A stretch of 51,925 nucleotides of DNA from assembly GCA_947628965.1 (NCBI GenBank), contig CANRBV010000005.1:1-51925 (forward strand), written 5' to 3'. The translations under genes and the position numbers were made by a program. The notes under the pieces were generated by a model. That model was not told the origin of the DNA. It did no database searches and saw only the letters and a list, made by a program, of their open reading frames with translations. Origin of the DNA: an uncultured Bacilli bacterium. GTDB taxonomy: Bacteria; Bacillota_I; Bacilli_A; RF39; UBA660. Below, piece after piece: positions 51,720-51,925 of this stretch; within the stretch, counting starts at the first letter, position 1; each line of letters begins with the position of its first letter.

Positions 51720-51925
51720 TTACTTTTCTTCTTTAATCTTTTCAATTTCATCCTGAGTTAAACCAGTTATTTCTATTATTTGTTCTATTGTATTAACTCC
51801 TAATTGAAGCATCTTCTTGGCTGTTTCAATTGCTTTTTCATTCTTACCATCATCAACACCCATTTGATACATTCCTGCTTCTTCTAGTTGCTTCTTGTCA
51901 TAGAATAAATAAGCATCTAATGCTT
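51720..51925 (-). CDS. Rpn/PD-(D/E)XK-type protein, C-terminal part (runs off the window)
   Basis: The last 67 codons of a minus-strand gene whose 5' part lies beyond base 51925. The visible C terminus has a charged helix (YDKKQLEEAGMYQMGVDDGK) and then AKKMLQLGVNTIEQIIEITG and LTQDEIEKIKEEK. This 'A-k-x-M-L-x-L-G-x-x-x-x-x-I-x-x-x-T-G-L-x-x-x-E-I-x-x-L/I' tail is typical of the Rpn/PDDEXK_2 nuclease-transposase-like family in Bacillota. The catalytic part is outside the window. Confidence 0.75.
   Translation of the reverse strand, partial: ALDAYLFYDKKQLEEAGMYQMGVDDGKNEKAIETAKKMLQLGVNTIEQIIEITGLTQDEIEKIKEEK

Overview
The window comes from an AT-rich, low-GC, Gram-positive, spore-forming member of the Bacillota, most like the Bacilli/Erysipelotrichia side of the phylum. 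I infer this from the scpA-scpB pair, a spoVA operon, spoIIAA-sigF, a DacF-type D,D-carboxypeptidase, a rimP-nusA-rnpM-infB-rbfA-truB operon and an FtsK/SpoIIIE-type (EssC) type VII secretion system (T7SS). No species name can be supported. Almost every gene is on the minus strand. The exceptions are an IS remnant and its neighbour, a small membrane peptide, an RHH regulator, a VanY-type peptidase and rpsD.

Layout. 1-3 kb: a DUF975 membrane protein and RecG. 3.1-4.9 kb: a degraded accessory pocket next to tRNA-Leu(CAA). It holds a transposase remnant, a 5'-truncated ORF, a small gene broken by a 7-bp duplication and a probable type I toxin locus: a 30-residue membrane peptide whose mRNA 5' end can pair with its own 3' end, with a candidate antisense RNA. 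5-14.7 kb: scpAB, two related membrane proteins that share a novel N-terminal module, a minimal spoVACDE operon with a sigma-G-like promoter, a 983-residue beta-helix surface protein divergent from an RHH regulator, and sigF-spoIIAA behind a perfect Spo0A box but with no spoIIAB. 14-18.6 kb: cell-wall genes (membrane protein, LCP ligase, DacF, VanY-type). 18.6-27.7 kb: RNA and translation genes (pnp, rpsO, truB, rbfA, infB, rnpM, nusA, a one-domain rimP, and rpsD with a leader).

27.7-42.8 kb is a T7SS locus read from right to left: a single-chain tandem WXG100 protein, two WXG-like small proteins, a coiled-coil protein, a 1692-residue multidomain toxin (N-terminal secretion region, probable HYD1-like ADP-ribosyltransferase fold, HExxH zincin, C-terminal R-STS-QxE ADP-ribosyltransferase), a small protein, a soluble Ser/Thr kinase, a zinc-ribbon membrane protein, a YukD-like protein and EssC. 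No EsaA, EssA or EssB is present in the window. A DUF4143 AAA ATPase has inserted in the middle of the operon and is bracketed by a perfect 222-bp direct repeat.

42.9-51.3 kb is a surface-glycan locus: methyltransferase, acyltransferase, fused GT2-GT4 glycosyltransferase, multi-spanning GT-C-like protein, polyprenyl-type GT2 and GtrA. It carries two ten-base poly-G tracts (minus strand), which are conspicuous in such AT-rich DNA. One lies exactly inside the 17-base spacer of the promoter for the first three glycan genes. The other lies just after a -35-like hexamer at the 3' end of the acyltransferase gene, upstream of the methyltransferase. I read this as transcriptional phase variation of a surface glycan, and it is the strongest new regulatory hypothesis in the window. 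The window ends in the C-terminal part of an Rpn/PD-(D/E)XK-type protein.
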